A DNA stretch of 64,000 nucleotides from Insulibacter thermoxylanivorax (GCF_015472005.1 NZ_BMAQ01000048.1:1-64000); one strand, 5' to 3'; positions 42,597-51,935 are shown, counted from the stretch's first letter. Notes: a model not told the origin generated them from the letters alone. Made by a program: numbers and translations.

Positions 42597-43316
42597 ATGC
42601 AGAGATTGCTAACGGTCTATTTTATCAGCTTATTCGCTTTTGCCGGCCTGATCCTATGGTCCGAGCTGTCCTATGAATTGGAGGCGGAATCCCAGGAACC
42701 GGAGGGGCTGACACAAGACCATGTTCGCGATCCTGCTCCTGATCACGATCAACATCGGATGGCAGAACGCCGCATCGAAGCTGCGGAAGATCGATCGCAC
42801 GATCAATCGGCGGCTACTGCTGAGTCCCGGACACCGGACATCGAACAACCCTTCCTGCAGCTCGGTTATAAGACGGTGTATGACGCCCTGCGGGATTGTG
42901 AGCTGCGTTACCTGCAGCGCATCAATCTGCCCATCTACCTGCCGCAGGTCCGTTTCACCCATCAACTGGGCAAGTGCCATGACCGCTATACGAAGGATGA
43001 TTATCTGGAAGTGGTGTATCTGGATGAACACCGTCCGAATGAGCGCCTGCTGATGATGATCAAGCCGGTCCGCGATAAGGTGGAAATCTCTGAGGACCGA
43101 GTCACGGCCAGGATGGAGCTGCAAGACGGCACGCCGGTTCTTCTCAGTCTTACGCCGGGGGGCGGATATCATGTGCTGGAGTTCGAGCGAAACAGCATGC
43201 AATATCTGATGATCCTTTCGACTTCGCTGCTCGATCGGGTGCCTCCCGAGGAGATGCTGCGAATCGCCGGCTCCATCCCGACCGGCTATCCGCGGCTGTT
43301 GGATGATCGGTATTGA
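42597..43316 (+). CDS. Membrane-anchored extracytoplasmic protein, DUF4367-like C-terminus
   Basis: 239 residues. One N-terminal hydrophobic helix (VYFISLFAFAGLILWSEL) acts as an anchor or uncleaved signal. An acidic and basic low-complexity stretch follows (about 22-75), then a globular domain ending GGGYHVLEFERNSMQYLMIL and EEMLRIAGSIPTGYP. The Tyr-rich strand followed by 'eelLriA.SI' resembles DUF4367 domains of anti-sigma-associated proteins. This is a tentative match. GGAAAGG lies 7 T's before the ATG and is buried in a terminator-like hairpin, so expression is probably conditional. Confidence 0.6.
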   Translation: MQRLLTVYFISLFAFAGLILWSELSYELEAESQEPEGLTQDHVRDPAPDHDQHRMAERRIEAAEDRSHDQSAATAESRTPDIEQPFLQLGYKTVYDALRDCELRYLQRINLPIYLPQVRFTHQLGKCHDRYTKDDYLEVVYLDEHRPNERLLMMIKPVRDKVEISEDRVTARMELQDGTPVLLSLTPGGGYHVLEFERNSMQYLMILSTSLLDRVPPEEMLRIAGSIPTGYPRLLDDRY

Positions 43317-43327
43317 TGATGTGACGC

Positions 43328-43440
43328 TGAACGGAATGGAATGGAGTTGAACGGAATGAAGATGAATGGAATGAAGATGAACGAATGAAGATGAACGGAA
43401 TGAAGATGAACGGAATGAAGATGAACGGAATGAAGCTTAA
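43328..43440. repeat. 15-bp tandem repeat array
   Basis: About seven degenerate units of AACGGAATGAAGATG run directly after the stop of the preceding gene. No ribosome site or start makes it a credible gene on either strand. Confidence 0.8.
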
Positions 43441-43735
43441 CGGAACTGTGGTGCGTTATTTGAGCGAAATCTCTCATTTTTACAATCTAACGGAACGCCG
43501 GTTCGTTATTTCATCGAAATAGATGATTTTCAGCTGTTTTTGCTAGAATAGCGTACTCTTGTTCCGTTATCTCACATAACCTCCGCGAAAATGCAGAGAT
43601 AAGGGCCTCCAGTTCCGTTACGACGCAAAGGTGTAAAGATGCAAAAGTGCAAAGATGTAATTGCAAAGGTGCAAACTGCAATGGCAAAGGTGCAAACTGC
43701 AAAGGTGCAAAGGTGCTAACTGCAATGGCGCAAAA
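43437..43735. repeat. Intergenic repeat boxes before the cobalamin riboswitch
   Basis: Two direct copies of a TAACGGAAC...CGTTATTTnAnCGAAAT box (about 43438-43545) are followed by inverted relatives (GTTCCGTTAT at about 43560 and 43612). Then comes an array of GCAAAGGTGCAAACTGCAA-like units (about 43625-43735). No coding region is seen. Confidence 0.7.
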
Positions 43736-43834
43736 CTTACAACTCCGTTCAATTTCCTGTCATTGCTTTCATAGGATGGTTGTCGTATAATCACTTACGA
43801 GATTGCAAGCTTGTCCAATAGAATATGGAATCAA

Positions 43835-44025
43835 TCTGCAGGTGCCCTCGTGAGCCGGCTGCCCGACATGGGAAGCGGCTGTTCACTGGGGTTAAAAGGG
43901 AAGTCCGGTGCAAATCCGGCACGGTCGCGCCACTGTGAGCGGGTGACCTGTTCCATGATGCCACTGTCGTCAAGATGGGAAGGCGGAACGGTCGATACCC
44001 GTAAGTCAGGAGACCTGCCTGCAGA
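43835..44025 (+). ncRNA. Cobalamin (adenosylcobalamin) riboswitch
   Basis: The closing stem TCTGCAGG (43835-43842) pairs with CCTGCAGA (44018-44025). Inside are the conserved blocks of the class: AAAAGGGAA, GGTGCAAATCCGGCACGG, the B12 box GCGCCACTGTGAGC, GGGAAGGCGGAACGG and GTAAGTCAGGAGACCTGCC. Binding of cobalamin should favour the terminator at 44120 and switch off the transport and assembly operon downstream. Confidence 0.95.
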
Positions 44026-44119
44026 TGCAGCTCGCAGATCCTTCGCGGATAAGGATTCGGGCGCTCGGGTTGTTGATAGATAGGCGTGATCATCGGGTGA
44101 TTGCGCAGCCTGAACGCTG

Positions 44120-44155
44120 AACCTCCAGTCCCTTAGGATTGGAGGTTTTTGTTTT
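44120..44155 (+). terminator. Riboswitch-controlled terminator
   Basis: AACCTCCAGTCC-CTTA-GGATTGGAGGTT is followed by TTTGTTTT. It lies between the aptamer and btuF and is the expected expression platform. Confidence 0.85.
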
Positions 44156-44229
44156 GGTTCTGCGAGGAGGTCCTGCACAGCAAACAAGCGCATTCTCACA
44201 GAATCATCACAACAGGGAGAGATGAGAAG

Positions 44230-45261
44230 ATGAGAAAATGGCTCACAGCACTGATTACACTGCTCATGGTATTCACACTGGCGGCATGCGGAGCAGATGG
44301 GATAAACGCAGATCCTGCCGACGTCAATAACGAGCAGTCTGTCCAACAAGATGATGCGCAAAACAGCCATGCTGCCGGCGAGGAGGAAGGCAGCGAAGAA
44401 GCGGCGCTAGAGGAGGAAGCAGACCGTACCATCTATCCGCTGACCGTGATGGATGATTCCGGTACGGAGATGACGATTGAACAGGCGCCGCAGAAGATCG
44501 TCTCCATCGCGCCGAGCCAGACGGAGATCCTCTTCGCGCTGGGCCTTGGTGACCGCATCGTCGGTGTCGGGGATTATGACAACTATCCGGAGGAAGCGCT
44601 GGAGAAGCCGAAGGTGGGCAATCTGCAGAGCAATCCCGAAGCGATCCTGGCCGTAGAACCGGATATCGTCTTCGCCGGTGTTTCTCTGAATGGTTCGGTG
44701 GTGCAGTATCTACGGGATCTCGGCATCACGGTATATGCGACGGAACCGGTGACCATCGACGAGGTCATCGATTCGATCCTCAAGATCGGCAAGATTACGG
44801 ACGCGCAGGCTGAGGCGCAGGTTGTCGCTGAGAAGATGAGAGCAGACAAGCAGTATGTGCTCGATCGGGTGAGCGATATTCCGGAAGACCAGAAGAAGAA
44901 GGTGTATATCGAATATGCGCCGTTGTGGACGGCCGGCAAGGGCTCCTTCATGGATGAGCTCATCGTTACATCCGGCGGCGTCAATATCGCTTCCGAGTTG
45001 GATCAATGGGCGCAGATCAGCCCGGAAGCGGTGATCGAAGCGAATCCGGATATCATCATCTATGCAGATATCACGGATTACGAGACGGGCAAGCCGCTGG
45101 TTGAATTGATCAAGACCCGTCCCGGCTGGGGTTCGATCGAAGCGCTGAAGAACGACGCAATCGTGGGTGTGAATGAAGATATTCTGAGCCGTCCAGGACC
45201 GAGGATCACCGATGCACTGTTGGAGGTTGCCGCCGGTATCTACCCTGAGCTGTTCGAGTAA
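44230..45261 (+). CDS. btuF: Cobalamin ABC transporter substrate-binding lipoprotein
   Basis: 343 residues. A signal peptide with lipobox TLAAC (about 16-20), a low-complexity Glu/Asp/Gln-rich linker (about 25-65), then a class III solute-binding domain: KIVSIAPSQTEILFALGLGD, ILAVEPDIVFAGVSLNG, and WGSIEALKNDAIVGVNEDIL. The riboswitch upstream identifies the ligand as cobalamin or cobinamide rather than a siderophore. GGGAGAG lies before the ATG at 44230. An upstream extension would cover the terminator region and is rejected. Confidence 0.92.
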   Translation: MRKWLTALITLLMVFTLAACGADGINADPADVNNEQSVQQDDAQNSHAAGEEEGSEEAALEEEADRTIYPLTVMDDSGTEMTIEQAPQKIVSIAPSQTEILFALGLGDRIVGVGDYDNYPEEALEKPKVGNLQSNPEAILAVEPDIVFAGVSLNGSVVQYLRDLGITVYATEPVTIDEVIDSILKIGKITDAQAEAQVVAEKMRADKQYVLDRVSDIPEDQKKKVYIEYAPLWTAGKGSFMDELIVTSGGVNIASELDQWAQISPEAVIEANPDIIIYADITDYETGKPLVELIKTRPGWGSIEALKNDAIVGVNEDILSRPGPRITDALLEVAAGIYPELFE

Positions 45262-45264
45262 GCC

Positions 45265-46293
45265 ATGAAACGGAGATTATTCTTTTGGGGAGGAGCAGGA
45301 TGCCTGCTCCTCGCCCTCTCGATGATCGTCAGCCTCTCGCTGGGAACGGCCAATATCCCCATTGCGGAGGTGTGGTCGATCGTTTTGCATTCAGTGACTG
45401 GATGGGGAGCGGAACCTATCTCTTCGCAGGCTTATGAACAGATCGTGCTGCAGGTACGCTTCCCGCGCGTTGTACTGGCGATCCTTGTCGGCGCGTCGCT
45501 GTCCTTGGCAGGGGCAGCGTTTCAGGGTGTGCTGCGCAACCCGCTGGCAGATTCTTATACATTAGGGGTTGCTTCGGGCGCTTCCTTTGGCGCGGCGTTT
45601 CTGATCTCCTTTGGTTGGCATTATGTGATCGGACAATGGACCGTTCCCATCGCAGCCTTCATCACGGCGCTTTTGTCCCTGTTCATCGTCATGCGGCTCG
45701 CTTCGGTGAACGGCAAGTTTAAGATCGAGACGATAATCCTGGCGGGTGTTGTCGTGCAGGCATTTTTCGGTGCGGTGGTCTCCCTGCTCGTGTCGTTGTC
45801 CGACTCCGTCGTGAACGAGATCGTGTTCTGGCTGATGGGCAGCCTGGCGTTGCGGGACTGGTCTTTCTCCATGATGCTGGCTCCGTATCTTGCGGCCGGC
45901 GCCCTAGTGCTGATGGGCTTCGCTCGAGCACTGAATCTATTCTCGCTGGGAGAACGGCAGGCCGCGCATCTCGGCGTCCATGTGGAACGCACGAAGCGCA
46001 TCGTCTTGATCTTGGGGACCTTGCTGAGCGCAGCGGCGGTCTCGGTTTCAGGTACGATCGGCTTCGTTGGCCTGGTGACGCCGCATCTCATACGCTTGCT
46101 TGTCGGTCCCGACTATCGGCTCCTGCTGCCCCTTTCTGCGATCTACGGCGGGATCTATGTTCTATGGGCGGATACGATGGCTCGCTTGCTGCTGAGCCCG
46201 ACGGAGATCCCGCTCGGAGTGGTCACCGCATTCCTCGGTGCGCCGTTCTTTGCATGGCTGCTTGTCCGGCATAAGCGAAAGGTGGCGATCTAA
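45265..46293 (+). CDS. btuC: Cobalamin ABC transporter permease (FecCD family)
   Basis: 342 residues, about ten helices. FPRVVLAILVGASLSLAGAA, VLRNPLADSYTLGVASGASF and SGTIGFVGLVTPHLIRLLVG are hallmark segments of the FecCD/BtuC permeases. The last contains the loop contacting the ATPase. It starts 3 bases after the btuF stop with no separate ribosome site, so translation is probably coupled. Confidence 0.93.
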   Translation: MKRRLFFWGGAGCLLLALSMIVSLSLGTANIPIAEVWSIVLHSVTGWGAEPISSQAYEQIVLQVRFPRVVLAILVGASLSLAGAAFQGVLRNPLADSYTLGVASGASFGAAFLISFGWHYVIGQWTVPIAAFITALLSLFIVMRLASVNGKFKIETIILAGVVVQAFFGAVVSLLVSLSDSVVNEIVFWLMGSLALRDWSFSMMLAPYLAAGALVLMGFARALNLFSLGERQAAHLGVHVERTKRIVLILGTLLSAAAVSVSGTIGFVGLVTPHLIRLLVGPDYRLLLPLSAIYGGIYVLWADTMARLLLSPTEIPLGVVTAFLGAPFFAWLLVRHKRKVAI

Positions 46294-47073
46294 TTGGAGC
46301 ACAGGGTAATGCTGCAAGCCGCCGGCGTGGACAAGCGCATCGGCTCCCGGCTGGTGCTGCGCGGTGTCAGCCTGCAGGTTCAGAAGGGGGAGTTTTTCGG
46401 CATCATCGGTCCGAACGGCAGCGGCAAGTCGACGTTGATCAAGCTGTTATCCGGCGTCGAGCCGCCCAGCGCGGGCGAGATTCTGCTCCAGGGGACGAAC
46501 CTCGCTCAATTCTCCGGGAAGCAGCTGGCGCAGCACATCGCTGTGCTCCCGCAGGAAGCCCTGCCTCCGGTAGGGTTTACGGTGCGGGAGGTTGCGGAGA
46601 TGGGCAGGTATCCCTATCAGAACTGGCTGGGAGAAGAGCGGACAGATGCCGGTGAGCTCATCGATCAAGTGCTGGCGGATCTGGATCTTACGGAATTGGC
46701 GGATCGCCCGGTTGAGGCGCTGAGCGGCGGCGAACGCCAGCGGGCGGCCTTGGCCAAGGTGACGGTCCAGCAGCCCGACTTACTGATGTTGGATGAGCCG
46801 ACGACCTATCTGGATATCGGTTATCAACAGCAGATGATGGACTATGTGAGAGCATGGCAGCGCAGCGCGGGCCTTACGGTTGTGGCGGTGCTGCATGATC
46901 TGAATCTGGCGGCTCTGTATTGCGATCGGATCATGGTGCTCTGCGAAGGCGAGGTACTCGCAACGGGCACACCGGAGACCATCATCCGCGCGGAGATTCT
47001 TGAACAGGCCTACGGGATTCGCCCGACGATCGTCGTTCATCCACAGCGCCAAGTCCCGCAGATCTTGTTATAG
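46294..47073 (+). CDS. btuD: Cobalamin ABC transporter ATP-binding protein
   Basis: 259 residues. Walker A is GPNGSGKST (about 36-44), the signature is LSGGERQR, Walker B is LLMLDEPTTYLD, and the H-loop is VLHDLN. The TTG start directly follows the btuC stop, with AAAGGTGG 8 bases upstream. An ATG five codons later with GGAG upstream is an alternative. It completes the BtuFCD importer. Confidence 0.93.
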   Translation: MEHRVMLQAAGVDKRIGSRLVLRGVSLQVQKGEFFGIIGPNGSGKSTLIKLLSGVEPPSAGEILLQGTNLAQFSGKQLAQHIAVLPQEALPPVGFTVREVAEMGRYPYQNWLGEERTDAGELIDQVLADLDLTELADRPVEALSGGERQRAALAKVTVQQPDLLMLDEPTTYLDIGYQQQMMDYVRAWQRSAGLTVVAVLHDLNLAALYCDRIMVLCEGEVLATGTPETIIRAEILEQAYGIRPTIVVHPQRQVPQILL

Positions 47074-47316
47074 GGCAGCGGGACGGTCAAGTTGCTGCAG
47101 GGCTGCAATTCAGGTGCTTGAGGACACGGTCCGCCGGTTGATGTGAAGCGTTGGATGGTGCGGGCGAGGAAGATGTGTAAGGAAGTTTAGGAAGTTGTAT
47201 ATAAGAAATCCGTGTATAAGGAAGCTGTGCATAAGGAGTATTTTGTAGGTCAAGGCAAAAAGGACGGGCAGGTGCTGAGGGTGAAGGAACAAAGGAAGGA
47301 TCGTTGGAAGGCATAC

Positions 47317-48354
47317 GTGCACGATACGATCAGCGGCATTGCCGAGCTGGATTACACGGCGATGGAAGAGATGGCGCAGCATCTCGATCAGTTGACCAAG
47401 CCGCCGGGCAGCCTCGGCCGGCTTGAGAAGATCGCCGTGCAGCTGGCGGGGATCACGGGTTCGATCAAGCTGCAGAAACAGCGCAAAGCCGTCGTCGTCA
47501 TGGCCGGCGATCACGGGGTCTGTGCGGAAGGCGTCAGCGCCTACCCCCAGGAAGTGACGGCGCAGATGGTGCTGAACATCTTGGACGGCGGCGCAGCGGT
47601 CAATGTATTGGCGAGACAAGCCGGAGCTTCTGTGTACTGCGTCGACGTCGGGGTGAAGACCGAAGTGAAGCATGAGCGGCTCCTGTCCTGCAATGTGCGG
47701 CGGGGAACGCGCAATATGGCGAGGGAAGCGGCGATGACGCTGGAAGAGGCATATGAGGCGATCAGCGTCGGCATTCGCATCGTCGATCATCTCTATCAGC
47801 AAGGATACCGCGTATTGGCTACAGGTGAGATGGGGATCGGCAACACCACGCCCAGTGCGGCGATCCTCAGCGTCTTGGGCGGGCTGCCGGTGATCGAGGT
47901 TGTCGGCCGCGGCACGGGCATCGATGAGGAGAAACTGCGGCACAAGGCGGCGGTCATCGAGCGTGCGATCGAGGTGAACCAGCCGGACCGGCAGGATGCC
48001 GCGGATGTGCTGGCGAAGGTCGGCGGATTGGAGATCGCCGGCTTAGTCGGTGTGATCCTCGGTGCAGCGAGCAGACGCTGCCCCGTGGTGATCGACGGAT
48101 TCATCTCGTCGGCTGCTGCGCTGGCCGCCGCGCGCATGGCGCCTCAATCCGTGTCGTATATGATTGCATCCCATCTGTCCGAGGAACGGGGGCATCAGAA
48201 AATGCTGGACTGCATCGGTCTGACCCCGGTCTTGCATGTGAATATGCGGCTCGGTGAAGGAACGGGGGCGGCTCTTCTCTTCCCGATCATCGACAGCGCG
48301 GCAGCGATCGTGAACGAGATGGCGACCTTTGACGGCGCAGGGATCTCGCGATAA
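47317..48354 (+). CDS. cobT: Nicotinate-nucleotide:dimethylbenzimidazole phosphoribosyltransferase
   Basis: Makes alpha-ribazole phosphate, the lower ligand donor for cobalamin. LDQLTKPPGSLGRLEKIAVQ at the N-terminus, VVMAGDHGVCAEGVSAYPQE, TGEMGIGNTTPSAAIL and DGFISSAAALAAARMAP are CobT signatures, and the catalytic Glu near the C-terminus lies in MRLGEGTGAALLFP. The GTG at 47317 is chosen because GGAAGG lies 5 bases upstream and the protein then begins at the usual family position (345 residues). Longer in-frame starts lack ribosome sites. It follows btuD after about 240 bases in the same direction. Confidence 0.94.
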   Translation: MHDTISGIAELDYTAMEEMAQHLDQLTKPPGSLGRLEKIAVQLAGITGSIKLQKQRKAVVVMAGDHGVCAEGVSAYPQEVTAQMVLNILDGGAAVNVLARQAGASVYCVDVGVKTEVKHERLLSCNVRRGTRNMAREAAMTLEEAYEAISVGIRIVDHLYQQGYRVLATGEMGIGNTTPSAAILSVLGGLPVIEVVGRGTGIDEEKLRHKAAVIERAIEVNQPDRQDAADVLAKVGGLEIAGLVGVILGAASRRCPVVIDGFISSAAALAAARMAPQSVSYMIASHLSEERGHQKMLDCIGLTPVLHVNMRLGEGTGAALLFPIIDSAAAIVNEMATFDGAGISR

Positions 48355-48363
48355 GGGGATGTG

Positions 48364-48963
48364 ATGCGGTTGATTACACTCGTTACGGGCGGCGCGCGCA
48401 GCGGCAAGAGCCGCTTCGCTGAGCAGCTCGCCCTGCGAATCAGCGAACATTACAGTGCACCCGGATACTATATCGCCACGGCGGAAGCGGGCGATGGGGA
48501 GATGGCGGAGCGCATCGCCCGCCATCGGGAGCGGCGGGAGCAGTCGATGGCCGGCTGGCAGACGATCGAGGAGCCGTATGATCTCACTGGGCGTTTGGAG
48601 GAGATCGCCGGTACAGTGTCGGCTGAACCCGTGGTGCTCGTCGATTGCCTCACCCTGTGGTTATCCAATTGGCTGCTGTGTACGGAGCAGGATGATCCGG
48701 AAAGACGGATCGAGCAGCAAGTGAGTCATCTTCTTGCTGCGGCGAAAGAGCTGCAAGGCTGGCTGGTGATCGTGACGAACGAAGTCGGCGACGGCCTCGT
48801 TCCGGAATATCCGTTGGGCCGGATGTTTCGCGATTTGGCCGGCTGGATGAACCAGCGGATGGCGGAGCAGGCGGACCATGTCTTCCTGGTCACCGCCGGG
48901 ATTCCCATTGAACTGAAGAGGGCGCGCTACCGGTTTGTCGCAGAGGATTTTTGTCTGCGTTGA
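48364..48963 (+). CDS. cobU: Adenosylcobinamide kinase/guanylyltransferase
   Basis: Phosphorylates adenosylcobinamide and activates it to the GDP form. 199 residues. The P-loop is LVTGGARSGKSRFAEQLA (about 6-23), the guanylate-bearing His lies in ERIARHRERRE, and VLVDCLTLWLSNWL and VTNEVGDGLVPEYPLGRMFR are family signatures. The ATG at 48364 has AAGGGGATGTG upstream. It follows cobT by 9 bases. Confidence 0.94.
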   Translation: MRLITLVTGGARSGKSRFAEQLALRISEHYSAPGYYIATAEAGDGEMAERIARHRERREQSMAGWQTIEEPYDLTGRLEEIAGTVSAEPVVLVDCLTLWLSNWLLCTEQDDPERRIEQQVSHLLAAAKELQGWLVIVTNEVGDGLVPEYPLGRMFRDLAGWMNQRMAEQADHVFLVTAGIPIELKRARYRFVAEDFCLR

Positions 48964-48972
48964 GGTGGAGAG

Positions 48973-49971
48973 ATGCTTGTTTATTCGCTGCAGGAGATAC
49001 TCCTGATCGTCATTCTGGCAACGGCAGTGGACTGGCTTATCGGTGATCCGAAGCGCCTCGTCCACCCTGTGGTCTTGATCGGCAGGCTGGTCCGCTCCCT
49101 GGAGCTTCAGCTATATCGTGAACATCCCGGAGATGAAGGTCTTACTTCGGCTCAGGCAAGACGGCGCGGCATTCTCCTGCTGGCAGCGACACTTTTCACA
49201 GCAACTGCGGTTTGTTACGGATTGGTCGAGATCTGCAGACTGATCCATCCTTGGCTTGCTTACGCTGCGCATGTCTGGCTGATTTCTACGACGATCGCGG
49301 TCAAGGGACTGAAACAGGCTGCTGAAGAAGTATACCAACCTCTGTTGCAAGGGCGTTTGGAGGAAGCGAGACAGGCTGTGGGGAGGATCGTCGGCCGCGA
49401 TACGGAGCAGATGGATGAAAGGGAAGTGGTGAGGGCGGCTGTAGAAACCGTGGCGGAGAACACCGTTGATGCTTATGCCGCCCCGGTCCTGTGGGCACTT
49501 GTCGGCGGCGCGCCGCTGGCGATGATGTACCGCGCGGCGAACACCCTCGATTCGATGGTCGGTTACCGCAATGACCGATACCGTTGGTTCGGCTGGGCCT
49601 CGGCAAGGTTTGACGACCTGTGTAATTATCTCCCCGCTCGCTTGACCGGCTTGTTGATGGTCGGCATGAGCGCCTTGCATCGGCAGATGTCTGCGAAGCG
49701 GGCACTGCTCGCGATCCTGTGCTTCGCGGAGAAGCATCCCAGTCCGAACAGCGGCATCCCGGAAGCGGCAGCTGCTGGGGCTATGGGCGTGGAACTTGGC
49801 GGTGTGAACAACTACGGCGGCATCAAGAGCGAGCGGGCGCGTCTGGGATGGCCGCTTACGCCGCTTGCAGCAGGCCATATTCGCGGTGCAGTCTGGTTGC
49901 TTATGGCATGCAGCTATGGATGGACAGGAGGTCTGGCGGTGATATGGGCAAGTCTTACATTCGCCGGCTGA
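48973..49971 (+). CDS. cbiB: Adenosylcobinamide-phosphate synthase (CbiB/CobD)
   Basis: Membrane enzyme joining adenosylcobyric acid to aminopropanol or its phosphate. 332 residues with about five helices. DWLIGDPKRLVHPVVLIGRL near the start, VETVAENTVDAYAAPVLWAL and HPSPNSGIPEAAAAGAMGVE are family signatures. GAGGTGGAGAG precedes the ATG. It overlaps cobS by 28 bases. Confidence 0.95.
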   Translation: MLVYSLQEILLIVILATAVDWLIGDPKRLVHPVVLIGRLVRSLELQLYREHPGDEGLTSAQARRRGILLLAATLFTATAVCYGLVEICRLIHPWLAYAAHVWLISTTIAVKGLKQAAEEVYQPLLQGRLEEARQAVGRIVGRDTEQMDEREVVRAAVETVAENTVDAYAAPVLWALVGGAPLAMMYRAANTLDSMVGYRNDRYRWFGWASARFDDLCNYLPARLTGLLMVGMSALHRQMSAKRALLAILCFAEKHPSPNSGIPEAAAAGAMGVELGGVNNYGGIKSERARLGWPLTPLAAGHIRGAVWLLMACSYGWTGGLAVIWASLTFAG

Positions 49972-50777
49972 TCGATGCTTGTGCGGCGGCATTTCAGCTG
50001 TTGACGCGGATCCCCGTACCTTATCAGCCTCGATACAACGAAGAAGTCCATCGGCGGAGCGTTGTGTTCTATCCGCTGGTGGGGATGGTAATCGGCGCAG
50101 TGCTCATGATCCTGTACGATGGGCTGCCGCTTCTGTTGCCCGCAGAGGCATCGGCGGTGCTGCTCCTCATCGTCTGGATCATGCTTACTGGCGGACTGCA
50201 CCTCGATGGATGGATGGACACAGCGGACGGGTTGCTGAGCCACTGCTCCCGCGAACGCAAACTGGAGATCATGAAGGACAGCAGGGTTGGAGCGATGGGC
50301 GTCATCGCTTGCGTGTGCTACCTGCTGCTGAAGGCCGCGCTGCTTCACGCGCTCATTAAAGAATCAGTTGTCCGGCTGCTCCCGCTCTGGATCATCCCGA
50401 TCTGGAGCCGTTTCTTGATGACCGCTGCCATTGCTTGGTGGCCTTATGCCCGCGGTGAGCAAGGCGGCATGGGAGCTCTGGTGCAGCAAGCGGGAAACCG
50501 GCATGTGTTGCCGGCGCTGTTCACGGCCGTCGCCAGCTCTTATCTGTTATGGACGCTGACTTTGTTCATTGCAGACGTGGGGCTTCCGCTGAACCAGTTT
50601 ACGATGTTCCTGATCGGCGCGATCGTCTTAACCTTCACGTTGGGACTGGGTGCTGCATATGTGATCGGCCGGAAGTTAGGCGGACAGACAGGGGATACAT
50701 ATGGAGCGCTTAATGAGTGGATGGAACTCATCTTGTTATTGGCAGCAGTGGTTGCCGCCGTCCATGTACCGATATGA
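49944..50777 (+). CDS. cobS: Adenosylcobinamide-GDP ribazoletransferase (cobalamin synthase)
   Basis: Joins adenosylcobinamide-GDP and alpha-ribazole (phosphate) at the membrane. 277 residues with several helices. AFQLLTRIPVPYQPRYNEEV at the start and GGLHLDGWMDTADGLLSHCS, SRERKLEIMKDSRVGAMGVI are CobS hallmarks, including the Asp-rich active site. The ATG at 49944 is used because it fits the family start. AGGAGG is about 12 bases upstream. A longer open frame overlapping cbiB is rejected. Confidence 0.93.
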   Translation: MGKSYIRRLIDACAAAFQLLTRIPVPYQPRYNEEVHRRSVVFYPLVGMVIGAVLMILYDGLPLLLPAEASAVLLLIVWIMLTGGLHLDGWMDTADGLLSHCSRERKLEIMKDSRVGAMGVIACVCYLLLKAALLHALIKESVVRLLPLWIIPIWSRFLMTAAIAWWPYARGEQGGMGALVQQAGNRHVLPALFTAVASSYLLWTLTLFIADVGLPLNQFTMFLIGAIVLTFTLGLGAAYVIGRKLGGQTGDTYGALNEWMELILLLAAVVAAVHVPI

Positions 50778-50852
50778 GAGGATGCCGCTGATGAACTTGT
50801 CAGGGAATGCGGATCAGGCGAAACCGCTCGGATTGAAGGAGAGGATGCGAAG

Positions 50853-51935
50853 ATGATGTTAGAGCGATTTGGGCACGGCGGGGATTGGCATACGGCAGCG
50901 GATCTCTTCGGCGAACGGGAACAATGGCTCGATTTCAGCGCGAACATGAATCCGCTGGGGCCGCCGCCGCATGTACATGAAGCGCTGCGATCCGCTTGGC
51001 AGACGATTACCCGATATCCTGATCCGGCTGTACGGGAGTTGAGGGAGAAGCTGGCTTCCCATCACGGTATCAGCCCGGATAATATTCTTGTCGGCAACGG
51101 CGCAGCGGAGTGCATCGATCTGGCGATGCGGGTATTGAAACCGCGGAGACTTGGACTGGTACGGCCTGCATTTAGTGAGTATGAGGAGGCAGCAGCGAAG
51201 CTCGGCTGTGAGCTCCATGAAGTATACTTGAAGACGGAGAACAGCTTCGTTCTTGAAGAGGATCTCGCAGTCAGACTCAGCGATTGCTGCGATACGGTGA
51301 TCCTCGGCCATCCGAATAATCCCACAGGACAGTTGATCCCGGGAGCATCCTTACGTATTCTCTTATCCAGCGGCTCAAAACTTATCATCGATGAGGCTTT
51401 TTTGGATTTTTCGCAGGAGGAAGAAACCCTCTCGCTAATACCTGAAGCGGCGCGAAGAGAGGGACTCATCGTCATCCGTTCGATGACCAAATTCTATGCG
51501 ATACCGGGATTGCGCTTAGGCTACGCCGTAGCTGATGCAGCGTTGATTCGCGAGATGCAGAAGCTGCAGGTGCCGTGGAGCGTCAATGCGATGGCGCAAG
51601 CAGCGGGCATCGCTGCACTGGAAGACTCGGAATATGCAGCTCGGACGAAACAATGGTTAGCTGATGAACGGCCATGGCTGACGCAAGCGCTGAAGGGGTT
51701 GGGTCTAACGGTATATTCGGGAATGCCGAATTACATCTTATTCGCTCTTCCGGAGGACTCGCCGTGGACGGCAGCATCCCTGCAGCAGGCACTTGGCAGG
51801 AAAGGCATCTTAATCCGCGATGCGTCGCACTTTAGAGGATTGACGAATAAATTTGTCCGTTGTGCGGTAAGGGATCGCAAGGACAATGAGGTCTTGATCG
51901 TCGAGATGCGAAAGCTGCTCGCAGCTCATCCATGA
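50853..51935 (+). CDS. cobD: L-threonine-O-3-phosphate decarboxylase (CobD-type PLP enzyme)
   Basis: Produces (R)-1-amino-2-propanol phosphate, the linker of the nucleotide loop. 360 residues of the fold-type I aminotransferase family. FSANMNPLGPPPHVHEAL at the start, LGHPNNPTG, IDEAFLDF and the PLP Lys in SMTKFYAIPGLRLGYAV are visible. The histidinol-phosphate aminotransferase family is closely related. The HGGD start and B12 context decide for CobD. GGAGAGG lies 8 bases before the ATG. Confidence 0.9.
   Translation: MMLERFGHGGDWHTAADLFGEREQWLDFSANMNPLGPPPHVHEALRSAWQTITRYPDPAVRELREKLASHHGISPDNILVGNGAAECIDLAMRVLKPRRLGLVRPAFSEYEEAAAKLGCELHEVYLKTENSFVLEEDLAVRLSDCCDTVILGHPNNPTGQLIPGASLRILLSSGSKLIIDEAFLDFSQEEETLSLIPEAARREGLIVIRSMTKFYAIPGLRLGYAVADAALIREMQKLQVPWSVNAMAQAAGIAALEDSEYAARTKQWLADERPWLTQALKGLGLTVYSGMPNYILFALPEDSPWTAASLQQALGRKGILIRDASHFRGLTNKFVRCAVRDRKDNEVLIVEMRKLLAAHP

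Noticed and set aside
43286-43477. Minus-strand frame with HLHSVHLHSV repeats
   Set aside because: Product of the 15-bp intergenic repeat. No ribosome site or start context.
44149-44229. Earlier start for btuF
   Set aside because: The extension begins inside the riboswitch terminator and would precede the signal peptide.
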